A model generated the notes under the pieces. The model was not told where the DNA came from and did not search any database. It saw nothing but the letters and a program-made list of their open reading frames with translations. From contig JBEONO010000038.1 in NCBI GenBank assembly GCA_040544425.1, positions 1 through 15,276 on the forward strand: DNA of 15,276 nucleotides, in the 5' to 3' direction. The DNA is from Solimicrobium sp040544425. GTDB taxonomy: Bacteria; Pseudomonadota; Gammaproteobacteria; Burkholderiales; Burkholderiaceae_D. Shown here piece by piece: positions 7,504 through 15,074 of the stretch (the stretch's first letter is position 1; the number at the start of each line of letters is the position of its first letter). Position numbers and translations under genes: made by a program.

Positions 7504-8856
7504 ATGCCTTACATGAATCCCAACGCTACCGTTTTCATTATCGATGATGACGCCGACATTGTCTGTGCGGCGCAGTTGTTGTTGCGCCGCCGCTTTGGTG
7601 CCGTGCACGTTCTTACCGATCCGGCCGGTCTGCCAGAATTGCTGAACAAGGCACGGCCCGACGTGGTGTTGATGGATATGAATTTCACACCAGGTCGTAT
7701 TGATGGCAGCGAAGGACTGGCATTGCTGGATCGGTTGCGTCAGCAGACGGATCCGCCTGCAGTCATTGCCATGACGGCGTATGCCGATGTCCCGCTCGCC
7801 GTGGCGGCATTAAAACGCGGCGCCGCCGATTTCATTACCAAACCCTGGGACAATGAGCACCTGACTGCAACCATTCAGGCTGCCCTGGATCGGCGCACGA
7901 CTGTAACGGAAAAAACCGGTCCCGTTGCCGATGTCAAGTCGGGACTCATTGGCCGTTCAAAGGTGATGGCGGATTTGCGCGCCATGATCTGCAGCATCGC
8001 GCCGACCCATGCCAACGTCATGATTCTGGGAGAAAACGGCGCAGGCAAGGAATTGGTGGCACGGGCGATTCACAATGGTTCGGAACGCGCCGGGCAAACG
8101 TTTTTGTCGGTCGATATGGGTGCCCTGCCTGAAGCCACTCTGGAAAGCGAATTGTTCGGGCATCGCAAAGGCGCATTCACCGGTGCGCAGGGTGAACGGG
8201 CCGGCCGCTTTCAGGCGGCACAGGGTGGCACGCTGTTTCTGGATGAAATCGGCAATATGCCTTTGGGCGCGCAGGCCAAATTGTTAACGGTTCTGGAAAA
8301 ACGGGAAGTAACGCCACTGGGTTCCGACCAACCCGTCGCCATTGACGTGCGGATTATCAGCGCCACCAATCTTGATGAAGTCAAACTGTATCAGCCTGAG
8401 CGTTTCCGGCCTGACCTGTTGTTCCGTCTCAATACAATCGTGATCCGCGTGCCGGCGTTACGCGAGCGCAGTGATGATATTCCATTGCTGCTCAATCACT
8501 ATCTGCACTACTATCAACAGCAATACAAACGCAGCGCGCGAGCGGTCAGTGCCGCTGCGCTGACGCGGCTGTGCCACTACCCATGGCCGGGCAACGTGCG
8601 CGAATTGCGTCAGGCCTGTGAACGGGCCACCATACTTGGCAACAATCCGGAGTTCGAGTGGCATGATTTCGGACTGTCGATGACAGGCAGGGACGACAGT
8701 CAAACTGGAACCGATCATGTCAGGCTCGAAGCGGTGGAACGTGAAGCCATCATGACAGCACTGTCCAATGCGCAGGGCAATATCAGTCAGGCAGCCAGGG
8801 CGCTCGGTATAAGCCGACCGGCCCTGTACAGAAAAATTGAAAAATATGGGATATAA
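7504..8856 (+). CDS. NtrC-family response regulator, sigma-54-dependent activator
   Basis: It probably activates the divergent efflux operon when phosphorylated by the adjacent kinase. The start is at ATG 7504 or 7513; upstream in-frame codons cross the operators and promoter and are not coding. From 7504 the protein has 450 residues. The receiver domain (about 9-130) has acidic residues D14-D16, phospho-acceptor D58 (LMDMNF), T91 and K113. The AAA+ domain (about 149-385) has Walker A GENGAGKE (176-183), the sigma-54-contacting loop GAFTGA (223-228) and Walker B LFLDE (244-248). The Fis-type helix-turn-helix (about 412-450) contains GNISQAARALGISRPALYRKI. All residues needed for phosphorylation, ATP hydrolysis and sigma-54 contact are present. 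The two TGTCC-N6-GGACA sites next door are its likely targets. Confidence 0.96.
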   Translation: MPYMNPNATVFIIDDDADIVCAAQLLLRRRFGAVHVLTDPAGLPELLNKARPDVVLMDMNFTPGRIDGSEGLALLDRLRQQTDPPAVIAMTAYADVPLAVAALKRGAADFITKPWDNEHLTATIQAALDRRTTVTEKTGPVADVKSGLIGRSKVMADLRAMICSIAPTHANVMILGENGAGKELVARAIHNGSERAGQTFLSVDMGALPEATLESELFGHRKGAFTGAQGERAGRFQAAQGGTLFLDEIGNMPLGAQAKLLTVLEKREVTPLGSDQPVAIDVRIISATNLDEVKLYQPERFRPDLLFRLNTIVIRVPALRERSDDIPLLLNHYLHYYQQQYKRSARAVSAAALTRLCHYPWPGNVRELRQACERATILGNNPEFEWHDFGLSMTGRDDSQTGTDHVRLEAVEREAIMTALSNAQGNISQAARALGISRPALYRKIEKYGI

Positions 8857-10084
8857 ATTACTGCAAATCGTCGGTTGTATCGCCGTGTTAATGGGGCTGT
8901 CTGCTCTGAGCGCAGTGAATATGGAATCACCACGAATTATTGTCAGCTGCGGCCTGGGTGCATTACTGTGCATCGAATTATTACGCCGTTCCTTTAGAAG
9001 GCTGCTGCAGCAAAAACGGCAGCCAGTGGCAGACATTGCGGCCGCTGTTCCGGTCGATGCCCACACCACGGCGGACAGTTTGCTGCAGCTCGAAGCACGC
9101 CTGGAGCACGCACCGATTGCCCTGTTTGTCCTGTACGGCGAAACCGGACTGGTGATTCCGCTCAACAACTTTGCCAGACGCATGGTTGCCCCAGGTCGTG
9201 CTACCAACGTCAATGACTTCAGCGCCAAATTGGCTTCATCCGACAAGGACCGGCGCAAGGTCATTGTCTTTGACACGGAACGGGGTCAGGAACGCGCGCT
9301 GGTGGCAGTCAACAACATCCATATGCGCGGCAGGGAAGAACGTCTCATTGCGGTCCTGCCAATCGAAAGTGAACTGGAAACCGAGGCATTCAACGCGTGG
9401 CAACAATTGGTACATGTACTGACGCACGAAATCATGAACTCGCTGACGCCGGTCGCTTCCCTGTCACGTACTGCACAGGATTTGCTGACGGAATGGCAGG
9501 CCAGACTGAGTCAGAACGATCATGAGGCAGATGAATATGGCAAAGATTTATCGACTGCTCTGGACGCGATCAGCAGGCGGGCCGACAGTCTGGTGGGTTT
9601 TGTATCGAGTTACCGTTCTCTGACCAATGTACCGGTACCACACCCGGAACCGATAGCGCTCTCACAACTGTTTGAGCGGATCTCTGCACTGCTGGCACCG
9701 CGCTGGCAGAGCAGAAATGGTAGCGCCAGTTTTTCAGTGGAACCGGAGACCCTGGAAATCCTGATTGATTCCGGGCAGCTGGAACAGGCATTGATCAACC
9801 TGATTAAAAACGCCGAAGAAGCAACCGCCAATGTGTCGGCCCCGTGCGTTTCGGTACATGCCCGCCTGACCAGGGGCAGCCGGTTACGCATTGAAATTAA
9901 TGACAACGGACCCGGTGTACCGGAGGAGCTGATACCGCACATCTTCACACCGTTTTTCACCACCCGGGTGAAAGGCAGCGGCATCGGTCTGGCCATGGTC
10001 AGGCAGCTGGTGCACTGCAATGGCGGCACGGTGCGGTATGTCAAAGTTGCCAACACCGGCGCCAGATTTGTGCTGACATTTTAG
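8846..10084 (+). CDS. NtrB-like sensor histidine kinase with a two-helix membrane anchor
   Basis: It is the partner kinase for the preceding regulator. The ATG at 8846 lies inside the regulator gene, an 11-bp overlap that suggests translational coupling; a TTG at 8837 is possible but weaker. Of 412 residues, two hydrophobic helices (about 5-24 and 31-46) are joined by only some six residues, so there is no periplasmic sensor domain. A cytoplasmic PAS-like region (about 70-180) precedes the dimerisation helix with phospho-acceptor H194 (LTHEIMNSLTP, the H-E-x-x-N type). The ATPase domain has N322 (LIKNAEEA), D353 (NDNGPGVP), the F-box FTPFFTT, and a G2 box near 377 (GSGIGLAM). All catalytic motifs are intact. 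The signal is unknown; with this topology it may sense the membrane, the exporter itself, or a cytoplasmic ligand. Confidence 0.95.
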   Translation: MGYKLLQIVGCIAVLMGLSALSAVNMESPRIIVSCGLGALLCIELLRRSFRRLLQQKRQPVADIAAAVPVDAHTTADSLLQLEARLEHAPIALFVLYGETGLVIPLNNFARRMVAPGRATNVNDFSAKLASSDKDRRKVIVFDTERGQERALVAVNNIHMRGREERLIAVLPIESELETEAFNAWQQLVHVLTHEIMNSLTPVASLSRTAQDLLTEWQARLSQNDHEADEYGKDLSTALDAISRRADSLVGFVSSYRSLTNVPVPHPEPIALSQLFERISALLAPRWQSRNGSASFSVEPETLEILIDSGQLEQALINLIKNAEEATANVSAPCVSVHARLTRGSRLRIEINDNGPGVPEELIPHIFTPFFTTRVKGSGIGLAMVRQLVHCNGGTVRYVKVANTGARFVLTF

Positions 10085-10166
10085 TAATAAATCACGCTTG
10101 CGCCGGGCTATTCCGGAGCGCGATCGCACCATTTTCTCCCTGCTCGTTTTAATCTTCCATCGTTCC

Positions 10167-10195
10167 TTGACGCCGCCCAAATGCCTCCATATACT
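10167..10195 (+). promoter_or_regulatory. Strong sigma-70 promoter (SOS type)
   Basis: TTGACG (10167-10172) and TATACT (10190-10195) are separated by exactly 17 bp, one mismatch each from consensus. The start would be near 10202. The -10 element overlaps the LexA box, the classic arrangement for SOS repression. Confidence 0.75.
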
Positions 10196-10211
10196 GTATA
10201 TCCATACAGTA
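10192..10211. promoter_or_regulatory. LexA box
   Basis: TACTGTATATCCATACAGTA matches the Escherichia coli LexA consensus (TACTGTATATATATACAGTA) at 18 of 20 positions and has perfect CTGT/ACAG arms at LexA spacing. It overlaps the -10 element and the predicted start site, so LexA binding should block transcription until DNA damage. Confidence 0.85.
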
Positions 10212-10246
10212 TAAATGTACGCATAAACAGCATACAGGGAAGAAAA

Positions 10247-10288
10247 ATGTTATCTATCCAACAACCGGGCGGCCTGACCGCTCAGGCA
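10247..10288 (+). pseudogene. SOS-regulated gene, first 14 codons only, interrupted by the transposon
   Basis: ATG 10247 has AGGGA about 6 nt upstream and lies about 45 nt after the predicted SOS transcription start. Only MLSIQQPGGLTAQA is encoded before the transposon end begins at 10289. The frame then runs on through the transposon end, antisense to tnpR, to a stop at 10400-10402. The remaining residues are too few to name the gene. Promoter, operator, ribosome-binding site and start are all well formed, so this was a real SOS gene. The rest is not found to the right of the transposon remnant. Confidence 0.65.
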
Positions 10289-10326
10289 GGGGAGAACAGG
10301 GGAAACGGAAAAAATTGTACGCTAAG
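10289..10326 (+). repeat. 38-bp terminal inverted repeat of the Tn3-family transposon
   Basis: It begins GGGGAGAACAGGGGAAACGG and ends CGTACGCTAAG. The GGGG start, the CGGAAAAAAT core and the ACGCTAAG end at exactly 38 bp are the hallmarks of the Tn21/Tn1721 branch of the Tn3 family. Confidence 0.9.
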
Positions 10327-10339
10327 GTTTTTTTCCCAG

Positions 10340-10903
10340 CTATTTTTTGAGCTTGCTGTGAGCCAGCAGTCGCGCCACCGTGGACGGATGAATATTGAAT
10401 AGGCGCGCGGAATCGGCGGCCGTTTTCTGACCGGAATTGACCAAGTGGACAATTTCATTTTGTTGCTGCGGTGTGAGCTTGGGGCGGCGTCCGCCGATGC
10501 GACCCTCTCCGCGGGCAGCTAATAAGCCGCTTTGGGTACGCTCACGCAACATAGCGCGCTCGAATTCGGCAAACGATCCCACGATCTGCATCATCATGCG
10601 TCCGGCCGGCGATGTGGTGTCGACGGCTTCGGTTAGGCTAAGGAATCCAGCACCCGTCTTTTCCACCGTCTCCATGAGGGTCAGCACGTCCTTGAGCGAG
10701 CGTGAAAGTCGGTCGAGCTTCCAGACGACCAGCACATCGTCCTTCCGCAGCTGATCAAGCAGGCGGCTCAGTTCCGGACGATCCCAGCGGCCAGCCGACA
10801 CCTTCTCCTCGAATATCCGTCCGCATCCCGCCGCGGTCAACGCAGCGATCTGTGCCGTGTTGTCCTGGTCCTGGGTGGAGACGCGGGCATAACCGATGCG
10901 CAT
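10340..10903 (-). CDS. tnpR: Serine site-specific recombinase, TnpR resolvase
   Basis: It resolves transposon cointegrates by recombining two copies of the res site. The 187-residue protein has the catalytic serine S9 in YARVSTQDQD, the arginines R65 and R68 in DRLSRS, and the GSFAEFERAMLRERT helix of the resolvase/invertase fold. A C-terminal helix-turn-helix of about 40 residues (TAADSARLFNIHPSTVARLL) binds DNA. Length and motifs are complete. The ATG at 10903 lies 14 bp after the stop of the nuclease-like gene, so both are probably one transcript. The gene ends 13 bp inside the transposon terminal repeat, the position usual for tnpR at one end of the element. Confidence 0.96.
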   Translation of the reverse strand: MRIGYARVSTQDQDNTAQIAALTAAGCGRIFEEKVSAGRWDRPELSRLLDQLRKDDVLVVWKLDRLSRSLKDVLTLMETVEKTGAGFLSLTEAVDTTSPAGRMMMQIVGSFAEFERAMLRERTQSGLLAARGEGRIGGRRPKLTPQQQNEIVHLVNSGQKTAADSARLFNIHPSTVARLLAHSKLKK

Positions 10904-10917
10904 GAGCCAGCTCTTTC

Positions 10918-11988
10918 TTATTGGACTTCGTCTGCGGTAGGATCCAGCCGATTCTCCAGCCGGGCCTTGGAAAGCGCCACCGCCTCATGAAGCTTTTGCT
11001 CCAGCAATTGCCTGGACGGCAGGCCAGTCAGGTACTCGGCGACGTGAATGCCGCTTTGATCAAGTTCCAGCAGTTCTATCTGTTCACGATTTTTGCCGGT
11101 GCAAAGGATGATTCCCAGCGGTGGCGCTTCACCGGGTTCTTGTTCATTTTTCGCCAGCCAGCGCAGGTAGAGTTCCATCTGACCTTTGTCGGCTGCCTTG
11201 AATTCGCCGAGCTTCAATTCGATCGCGACCAGACGTCGCAGACGGCGATTGTAAAACAGCAAGTCGATATAAAAATCATCGTTGTCAATTTGCAGTCGTT
11301 TTTGGCGGGCGACAAAACTGAAACCGGCCCCCAACTCCAACAGAAAATTTTCCAATTCACGCAGGATGGCGTCTTCGAGATCTTTTTCAAGGTAATGATC
11401 GCGCAGCTCCAGAAAATCCAGAACGTAGGGATCTTTCAGGATAAGGTTTGGACTGAGCACACCTTGATCGCGCAAGGTTGCCAGTTCGCTTGCCAGCAAT
11501 TCGTCGGGCTTGCGCGAGAGGGCTGTGCGCTCGAACAACATGGAATCGAGTCGTCCCTGCAAGATGCGGGTACTCCAGCCCTCGTTGTTGCACATTTCCA
11601 GATAGAACTCCCGCTTGAGGGGATCGTCGATGTAGATTAGGCTGCGCAAATGGGTCCAGCTCAATTGTCTACTCAGCGCGTAGACAATCTCCTCAACCTC
11701 GAAAACCTCGCCAAAACGTAACATGTGACGCAGATTCTTTGCGCCGAAACCGCGGCCATGATCAGCTTCCAATTGTCGAGCCAGCGAAGCGACGATCTGT
11801 TCACCGTAACCTGCCCGCTCGCCTTGTAGCACCTCGGCGCGTATGCGCCGGCCAATACGCCAGTAAAGCATCGTCAAAGCTGAATTGACCGTGGCGGCCA
11901 GTCCGGACCGTGCTTCGTTGATCAGAGTGCGGATGTCACCGGCCAAGCCGCTTGTCACTGCAGTACCTTGCAAGTTTTGCGGTTCCAC
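10918..11988 (-). CDS. PD-(D/E)XK nuclease-like protein, DUF1016/YhcG family, transposon passenger
   Basis: I start it at GTG 11988, which has GAGGAG 7 nt upstream; this gives 356 residues, and an upstream in-frame ATG at 12078 lacks a site. The N-terminal part (about 15-150) is the helical DUF1016 domain, with VNSALTMLYWRIGRRI and RQLSWTHLRSLI. The C-terminal half is the YhcG-type nuclease fold, with candidate active-site residues D242 (FYIDLLFYN), E257 and K259 (VAIELKLGEF), the D-x14-E-x-K pattern of PD-(D/E)XK enzymes. Activity and target are not known from the sequence. It lies between the control region and tnpR, transcribed with tnpR and away from tnpA. That slot is where other Tn3-family elements carry small accessory modules such as toxin-antitoxin genes, so a role in transposon maintenance or defence is possible but unproven. 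Confidence 0.9.
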   Translation of the reverse strand: MEPQNLQGTAVTSGLAGDIRTLINEARSGLAATVNSALTMLYWRIGRRIRAEVLQGERAGYGEQIVASLARQLEADHGRGFGAKNLRHMLRFGEVFEVEEIVYALSRQLSWTHLRSLIYIDDPLKREFYLEMCNNEGWSTRILQGRLDSMLFERTALSRKPDELLASELATLRDQGVLSPNLILKDPYVLDFLELRDHYLEKDLEDAILRELENFLLELGAGFSFVARQKRLQIDNDDFYIDLLFYNRRLRRLVAIELKLGEFKAADKGQMELYLRWLAKNEQEPGEAPPLGIILCTGKNREQIELLELDQSGIHVAEYLTGLPSRQLLEQKLHEAVALSKARLENRLDPTADEVQ

Positions 11989-12102
11989 TAGTTTACTCCT
12001 CGATATGGTTCGTGCAGCACAAACCTGTTGCCAATGACAATCATTATGCAATACATTTACGCACCATGTAAACACCATAGAAATCGTGTGCGGAAATTTG
12101 AT

Positions 12103-12124
12103 TGCGCAAACGAACGTTTGCGCA
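12103..12124. promoter_or_regulatory. Strong palindrome in the tnpA / nuclease-gene control region
   Basis: TGCGCAAACG and CGTTTGCGCA form perfect 10-bp arms around AA. It lies 31 bp before the tnpA ATG, in the 167-bp region between divergently read genes where the resolvase res site and the tnpA/tnpR operators are expected. A weaker interrupted repeat, TTTAC-N7-GTAAA, lies at 12056-12072. Which, if either, is a resolvase subsite cannot be settled by eye. Confidence 0.6.
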
Positions 12125-12155
12125 CCAAATCCAATCCATCCACACAGGAGTCCGC

Positions 12156-14321
12156 ATGCCCCGTCGTTCCATCCTATCCGCCACCGAGCGGGAAAGCCTG
12201 ATGGCCTTACCAGAAGAGCAAGATGATCTGATCCAGCATTACAGTTTCACCGAGTCCGATTTATCCCTGATCCGACAGCGTCGCGGTGACGCCAACCGTA
12301 TCGGGTTCGCGGTTCAACTTTGCTTGTTGCGCTATCCGGGATACACGCTGGCCAGCGACATGCTCATGCCGGACTTGTTAATCCAATGGATCGCCCGGCA
12401 GATACGAAGCAACCCCGCAGCATGGCCTCAGTATGGTGCGCGCGATGAAACACGACGCGAACACCTTCAAGAACTGCGCGTCTACCTAAAACTTTCGCCA
12501 TTCAGCCTGCCGAACTTTCGCACGCTGGTGCATAGCCTTGCCGACCTCGCGATGCAAACTGACAAAGGCCTGGTGCTCGCGAACCAAGCCATCGACACCT
12601 TGCGGCAACGTCATATCATTCTGCCAGCGTTGACAGTCGTTGAGCGGGCGTGCGCGGAAGCGGTGACACGCGCCAACCGACGTATTTACCGGGCACTGCT
12701 GGAACCACTGCAGCCACACCATCTGCGCGGATTGGACAATTTGCTCAACGTTGCGCCGGATATTAACACCACCTGGCTGGTGTGGCTGCGCCAGTCGCCG
12801 TTGAGGCCAAATTCCCGCTACGTGCGGGAGCACATCGAACGCCTGAAGATATTTCAGTCGCTTGCTTTACCGGACGGTATCGGCCGCCAAGTCCACCAGA
12901 ACCGACTGTTAAAAATGGCGCGGGAGGGCGCGCAGATGACGCCCCGTGATCTGGCCGATTTCGAGCCAGAGCGTCGTTATGCAACCTTAGTCGCCCTTGC
13001 GATCGAGGGCATGGCCACCGTCACGGACGAGCTGGTCGACCTCCACGACCGGATCATGGTCAAACTTTTTAGTGCCGCCAAAAACAAGCATCAGCAGGAT
13101 TTCCAGAAACAAGGCAAGGCCTTTAACGATAAAGTGCGACTGTATTCGAAAGTTGGCCAGGCGCTGCTTGAGGCGAAAGAGTCGGGCGGCGATCCGTATG
13201 CCGCCATTGAAACAGTGCTTCCTTGGAACGAATTCGAACAGAGCGTCAACGAAGCAGCACAGCTCGCTCAGCCGCAAACGTTCGACCATCTGCACCTGAT
13301 CGCGGAACAATATGGCACATTGCGCCGGTACACTCCCGAGTTCTTGGAGGTGCTCAAGCTGAAAGCGGCACCGGCGGCACAAGCTGTCTTGGACGCCATT
13401 GATGTGGTGCGTCAGATGAACGCGACTGGATCACGCCAAGTGCCGGAGGATGCCCCGACCTCCTTTATTAAGGCACGGTGGAAGCCGCTGGTCTTCACCA
13501 GTGAGGGTATCGATCGCCGCTTCTACGAAATTTGCGTGCTCTCGGAACTGAAAAACGCCCTGCGCTCCGGTGATATCGCAGTTCAAGGATCGCGTCAGTT
13601 CCGGGATTTCGAGGACTATTTGCTTCCGCCTGATAAATTCAACGCGCTCCAAAAGGCGCGCACCCTGCCCATTGCGATCAGTCCCGACCTCGACCAATAC
13701 CTGCATGAGCGCATGCAGCTGCTGAACCAGCAACTTGCCACCGTCAACAGACTTGCATTGATCAACGAGCTGCCCGACGCGATCATCAGCGACACAGGAT
13801 TAAAAATCACACAGCAGGATCCGGTGGTGCCGGAATCGGCGCAGGCGTTGATCGATCAAAGCAGCAATTTGCTGCCACGTATTAAAATCACCGAGTTGCT
13901 AATGGATGTGGACGACTGGACTGGGTTCACGCGGCACTTCGTGCATCTGAAAAGTGGCGCGCAAGTCCCCGATCGGACGTTGTTGCTATCGGCGATTCTA
14001 GCCGACGCGATCAACCTTGGCCTGACCAAGATGGCAGAATCTAGTCCGGGAGCGAATTACGCCAAGCTATCGTGGCTGCAGGCATGGCACATCCGCGACG
14101 AGACCTATTCGGTCGGTCTGGCCGATCTCGTCAATGCCCAGTTTCAGCACCCATTCGCCGCGAACTGGGGCGACGGCAGCACTTCGTCGTCGGACGGGCA
14201 GCGCTATCGCGCCGGCGGAAGAGCCGAAAGTACCGGTCACATCAATCCGAAGTACGGCGCCGAGCCGGGTAAGATGATCTATACCCATATTTCCGACACG
14301 TATGCACCATTCATCCCTTAG
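12156..14321 (+). pseudogene. tnpA: Tn3-family transposase TnpA, C-terminally truncated
   Basis: The start is ATG 12156, with AGGAG 5 nt upstream and the family's typical MPRRSILSATERESL opening; the in-frame TTG at 12102 lies inside the palindrome and is not used. The 721 residues follow Tn21 TnpA closely: QHYSFTESDLSLIRQRRGDANRIGFAVQLCLLRYPGY near the N-terminus, DDWTGFTRHF and LLSAILADAINLGLTKMAESSPG in the middle, and WGDGSTSSSDGQ near the end with the first catalytic aspartate D673. After YTHISDTYAPF the sequence leaves the family and stops at 14319-14321. Full-length relatives have about 988 residues, so the second aspartate and the glutamate of the DDE triad are gone. The remaining part is free of frameshifts, so the loss is probably fairly recent. 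Confidence 0.93.
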
Positions 14322-14363
14322 TTTCCAAGTCACCTGGGAAGAGAAAACCAATCCCATTGATCT

Positions 14364-14753
14364 TTAAAAAGAGCCATCAACATTATTGACTGTGGGGAAG
14401 AGCGCGCGATGGATAGTAATTATTGCGTTTTGACTTTCACCAAAGCGGTCTGCACTTCCCAGCAATGTTGCCTCGCCATCGTAAAGTTGAACGCTCGCAT
14501 AGTTGCTTGTAAACGAGAGTGTTTGGCCATTGCCTTTGTCAGCCAAGATGCGCGCCCAGCAGATCAATCCACCCTTTTGCAACATAATTGTAGCGCCGGA
14601 TGCTGGCTGCCAGCCTTCACTTGGAGCGAGCCTGTTGTCAAAAATTTGTTCACGGTCACAACGATAATCAACTTCAATATGCTGCGCACCGATCGCGTCG
14701 ATGGAGACCGAGATCAGTATGGCAAACGCTAGTAAAAGTGGGCGCAAAAGCAT
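14364..14753 (-). CDS. Small exported protein, possibly a truncated sensor N-terminus
   Basis: I start it at ATG 14753 because a clean signal peptide follows (MLLRPLLLAFAILISVSIDAIGA); a GTG at 14786 would add 11 residues. Neither has a clear ribosome-binding site. The mature part (about 105 residues) has two cysteines and the pattern ICWARILADKGNGQTLSF...VQLYDGEATLLGSADRFGES. This resembles the periplasmic 7TMR-DISMED2-type sensor domain found at the N-terminus of some histidine kinases and cyclases; that is an inference from pattern, not a firm match. Such domains are normally followed by a membrane region and a signalling domain, which are absent. The stop at 14364 lies only about 45 bp from the point where tnpA breaks off, so the gene may have been cut by the same rearrangement, its last residues (NNVDGSF) coming from the joint. 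Confidence 0.55.
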   Translation of the reverse strand: MLLRPLLLAFAILISVSIDAIGAQHIEVDYRCDREQIFDNRLAPSEGWQPASGATIMLQKGGLICWARILADKGNGQTLSFTSNYASVQLYDGEATLLGSADRFGESQNAIITIHRALFPTVNNVDGSF

Positions 14754-14849
14754 AGAGTTAGGGTATTTATCGTTGATTAAAATCACGCTGAAGCATTGAT
14801 TGAAGCACGAAAATTATTGCAGCGGGTAATGTTTTTGAAGCTGATATGC

Positions 14850-15074
14850 TCAAGGTTGTTCACTACTTCTTTGTGGCTTCGTAAAAACGCGTAAATCTGG
14901 CGCACTCGGAACGTCAAAATTTTTCATGTTGCTGCAAGGAGATAATCGTGCGGTGCACAACGAGTCGAGGATTAAATCGAATGCGACCTTCTCACCACCA
15001 GAGAGGTTTTGATAGTCGAAGCTGTTGATTGAACCTTTGCTAAATGGGGTTATAAGCCCAAGTCCACGAAATTT
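14850..15074 (-). pseudogene. Fragment of an SMC-like / AAA ATPase gene (LSGGEK signature)
   Basis: An open frame of 74 residues without an early start codon reads FSKGSINSFDYQNLSGGEKV followed by AFDLILDSL. The LSGGEK-x-AFDL-x-LD pattern is the ABC signature of SMC/RecF/OLD-like ATPases, where it precedes the Walker B strand. Here the Walker B motif is missing: after about residue 40 the reading becomes SPCSNMKNFDVPSAP and loses all resemblance. Upstream an in-frame stop (15075-15077) closes it, so Walker A is also absent. This is a remnant of a larger gene. It was found by reading the minus strand directly. Confidence 0.55.

Larger units (their letters stand above)
10289..14316 (+). mobile_element. 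Tn3-family (Tn21/Tn1721-like) transposon remnant, right end missing
   Basis: The left 38-bp terminal repeat, tnpR, a nuclease-like passenger gene, a divergent control region and about three quarters of tnpA are present. The tnpA sequence stops matching its family near 14312-14316 and no second terminal repeat is seen up to the window end, so the right part was deleted or recombined away. The 5 bp before the left end, AGGCA, would be the target duplication, but its partner is lost. The element can no longer move by its own transposase. Confidence 0.88.

Noticed and set aside
10085..10120. Possible terminator after the kinase gene (CCGG-GCTATT-CCGG)
   Set aside because: The stem is only about four clean base pairs with a bulge, and no T-run follows.
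10181..10402. Open frame of 73 codons crossing the LexA box and transposon end
   Set aside because: It starts upstream of the promoter -10 and runs through the transposon end antisense to tnpR; only 10247-10288 is genuine coding sequence.
10921..11640. 239-codon open frame opposite the DUF1016 gene
   Set aside because: It is antisense to a gene with clear family motifs, and its residues (many Q, F, L) show no domain.
12102..12155. TTG start giving an 18-residue longer TnpA
   Set aside because: It lies in the palindrome and lacks a ribosome-binding site, whereas ATG 12156 has AGGAG and the conserved family N-terminus.
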